From the NCBI GenBank assembly GCA_029262735.1, contig JAJCYY010000051.1, forward strand, positions 1-34,933: DNA of 34,933 nt, written 5' to 3'. The stretch comes from Chloroflexota bacterium (GTDB lineage Bacteria > Chloroflexota > Dehalococcoidia > Lucifugimonadales > Lucifugimonadaceae). The notes under the pieces are model-generated. The model was not told the origin of the DNA, did not search any database, and saw nothing but the letters and a program-made list of their open reading frames with translations. The position numbers and the translations under genes are program-made. Every line of letters starts with the position of its first letter. Positions within the stretch are counted from its first letter, which is position 1. Below, piece after piece: positions 33,922 to 34,933 of this stretch.

Positions 33922-34745
33922 GCTCCATACCCGCGGTCGCCACCTGCCGCCCACCATGCGTGGAGCGGGTTGACCGCAACAGCACCGTTCTTGAGCTCAA
34001 ACCCGTTCAGTGCCGTGTCCGTTGCGAACATCTTCGCCACCGCCACCGACTCCTCGGCAGACCGGCCTTCATAGGTCAGTCCCGCCGCGATCGCCGCAGC
34101 AAACGAAGCGCCGATTCCCTGCAAGGACGACGCCTCCACCTTCTCGCTCGGCAGGTCCATGTATTCGATGCCGTCGAAGAGGTAATCGACCACCTCCCCT
34201 TCTTCGAACTCACCACCGGTGACAACTACGTACTTTGCGCCCAGCTGGTGGATCAGCTTGCCGCCAGCCTTCATACCCATCGGGTTCCGGATGCGCACGC
34301 CGGTAATGGCCGAAGCCTCAGCGATGTTCGGCGTCGCCACCATAGCCAGGGGAAGCAGGTCGGCCTTCAGAATCTCCCGAATGCCTGCCAGGCCTCCCGA
34401 TTCGTCATCACCTTCATATTCGACAGGGTCGACGACGATGTTCACAAGCCCGTGCTCTCGGATCTTCGAGACGACGGTTTTGGCAATCTCCTCGGAACAC
34501 AGGCTGCCGGTTTTTACCGCCTGTACGTTCACATTTTCGAGAGCTGAGTCGATCTGTGCAGCGACCTGTTCCAGCGTTAGAGGCAGGCAGGTGATGCCGG
34601 ACTCGGAGCGACTATAGAGACCCGTGATCGCGCACGTTCCGTGAACGCCAAACGCGCCGAAAGCCTTTAGATCGGCCTCGACGCCGTCCGACCCTGTCGG
34701 ATCAGACGCTCCGATTGTTAAGACCGCTGGAAACTCTGATCGCAT
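33918..34745 (-). CDS. thiD: ThiD-like hydroxymethylpyrimidine kinase family protein
   Basis: This is a ribokinase-fold kinase related to HMP/HMP-P kinase of thiamine synthesis. Seen are AVLTIGASDPTGSDGVEADLKAFGAFGVHG (substrate-binding GSD..G...ADLK), QAVKTGSLCSEE, IVVDPVEYEGDDESG (usual DPV...SG), TPNIAEASAITGVRI, YVVVTGGEFEEGE and SSLQGIGASFAAAIAAGL. The normal GTGC anion-hole motif is GIGA here, so the Cys is absent and the Thr is Ile. Catalysis or substrate may therefore be altered. ATG 34745 gives the family-typical start; the frame is open 18 codons upstream. It is the first gene of the operon ending in the Sec-FTR. Confidence 0.8.
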   Translation of the reverse strand: MRSEFPAVLTIGASDPTGSDGVEADLKAFGAFGVHGTCAITGLYSRSESGITCLPLTLEQVAAQIDSALENVNVQAVKTGSLCSEEIAKTVVSKIREHGLVNIVVDPVEYEGDDESGGLAGIREILKADLLPLAMVATPNIAEASAITGVRIRNPMGMKAGGKLIHQLGAKYVVVTGGEFEEGEVVDYLFDGIEYMDLPSEKVEASSLQGIGASFAAAIAAGLTYEGRSAEESVAVAKMFATDTALNGFELKNGAVAVNPLHAWWAAGGDRGYGA

Positions 34746-34904
34746 ATTTTTATCTGTTTCTCCGCAAGGGTTCCGCATGGCACTCGTCGGACAGCGCACT
34801 ACTCTACTTGAATCTTGTCAGGGAGTGGTTCTGTTGGCATGGTCGCAACGTGAAGTGCAACATCGTCTACTCGTTCTCTACAGGCGACGCGACCCTCACC
34901 CTGG

Positions 34905-34928
34905 CCCTCTCCCGCTGGCGGGAGAGGG
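34905..34928. repeat. Palindromic intergenic repeat (family R2)
   Basis: CCCTCTCCCGC and GCGGGAGAGGG with flank CCTCACCCTGG match, inverted, the element at 3552-3586. It is at the window edge; no gene is seen after 34746. Confidence 0.65.
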
Positions 34929-34933
34929 GATTG

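Overview
The window looks like a chromosome segment of a free-living, non-photosynthetic bacterium, most plausibly a Chloroflexota of the SAR202/Dehalococcoidia type. The reasons are lipoproteins with long Pro/Thr linkers after the lipobox (834-2333, 28202-30043), TTG starts, GYD and PAC2 family proteins, many short intergenic palindromes, and GrdB/GrdE-like proteins in an apparently non-clostridial background. This assignment is inference; no rRNA or other taxonomic marker is present.

Layout. 1-8043: the start of an Ldh-family dehydrogenase behind a GntR-type dyad, a lipoprotein PQQ sugar dehydrogenase, YbjQ, PEBP, a small lipoprotein, an RNase H-like exonuclease, a membrane J-domain protein and a GYD protein, separated by repeat-rich gaps. 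8541-13623: a PAC2 protein coupled to an unknown protein, a TyrA-like dehydrogenase, aroA and gmk. 13701-16268: a TIR-like/KAP NTPase membrane protein, a possible defence gene. 16353-16997: an RraA-like protein.

17158-31444 is a selenium-dependent reductase island. It holds a tiny glutaredoxin-fold protein whose Cys-Gly-Pro-Cys site begins with an in-frame UGA (Sec-Gly-Pro-Cys). It also holds three GrdB-like genes, each with an in-frame UGA in the UGTCNRC motif, and four GrdE-like genes. A peptide-type ABC importer (binding protein and two permeases, no ATPase) lies in the same apparent minus-strand operon: grdE4, binding protein, dppB-like, dppC-like, grdB3, grdE3, grdB2, grdE2. The pair grdB1-grdE1 lies on the plus strand and converges on it.

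31796-34933: a lipoprotein, an alpha/beta hydrolase lacking its nucleophile, and a three-gene overlapping minus-strand operon: a ThiD-like kinase, an unknown protein, and a ferredoxin-thioredoxin reductase (FTR) catalytic subunit. The FTR gene is open only if two in-frame UGA codons are read as Sec. Those two UGAs fall exactly on the two redox-active cysteines, while the four Fe-S ligand cysteines are kept. Each UGA is followed, at identical spacing, by a perfect 7-bp hairpin.

Working model (inference): ferredoxin reduces a diselenide FTR, which reduces a Sec-glutaredoxin, which supplies electrons to Sec-containing GrdB/GrdE-type reductases. These would reductively cleave small imported substrates, as in D-proline reductase, since GrdA/GrdC/GrdD for acetyl-phosphate formation are not in the window. 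The selenocysteine machinery (selA, selB, selD, tRNA-Sec) is not in the window and must exist elsewhere for this to hold.
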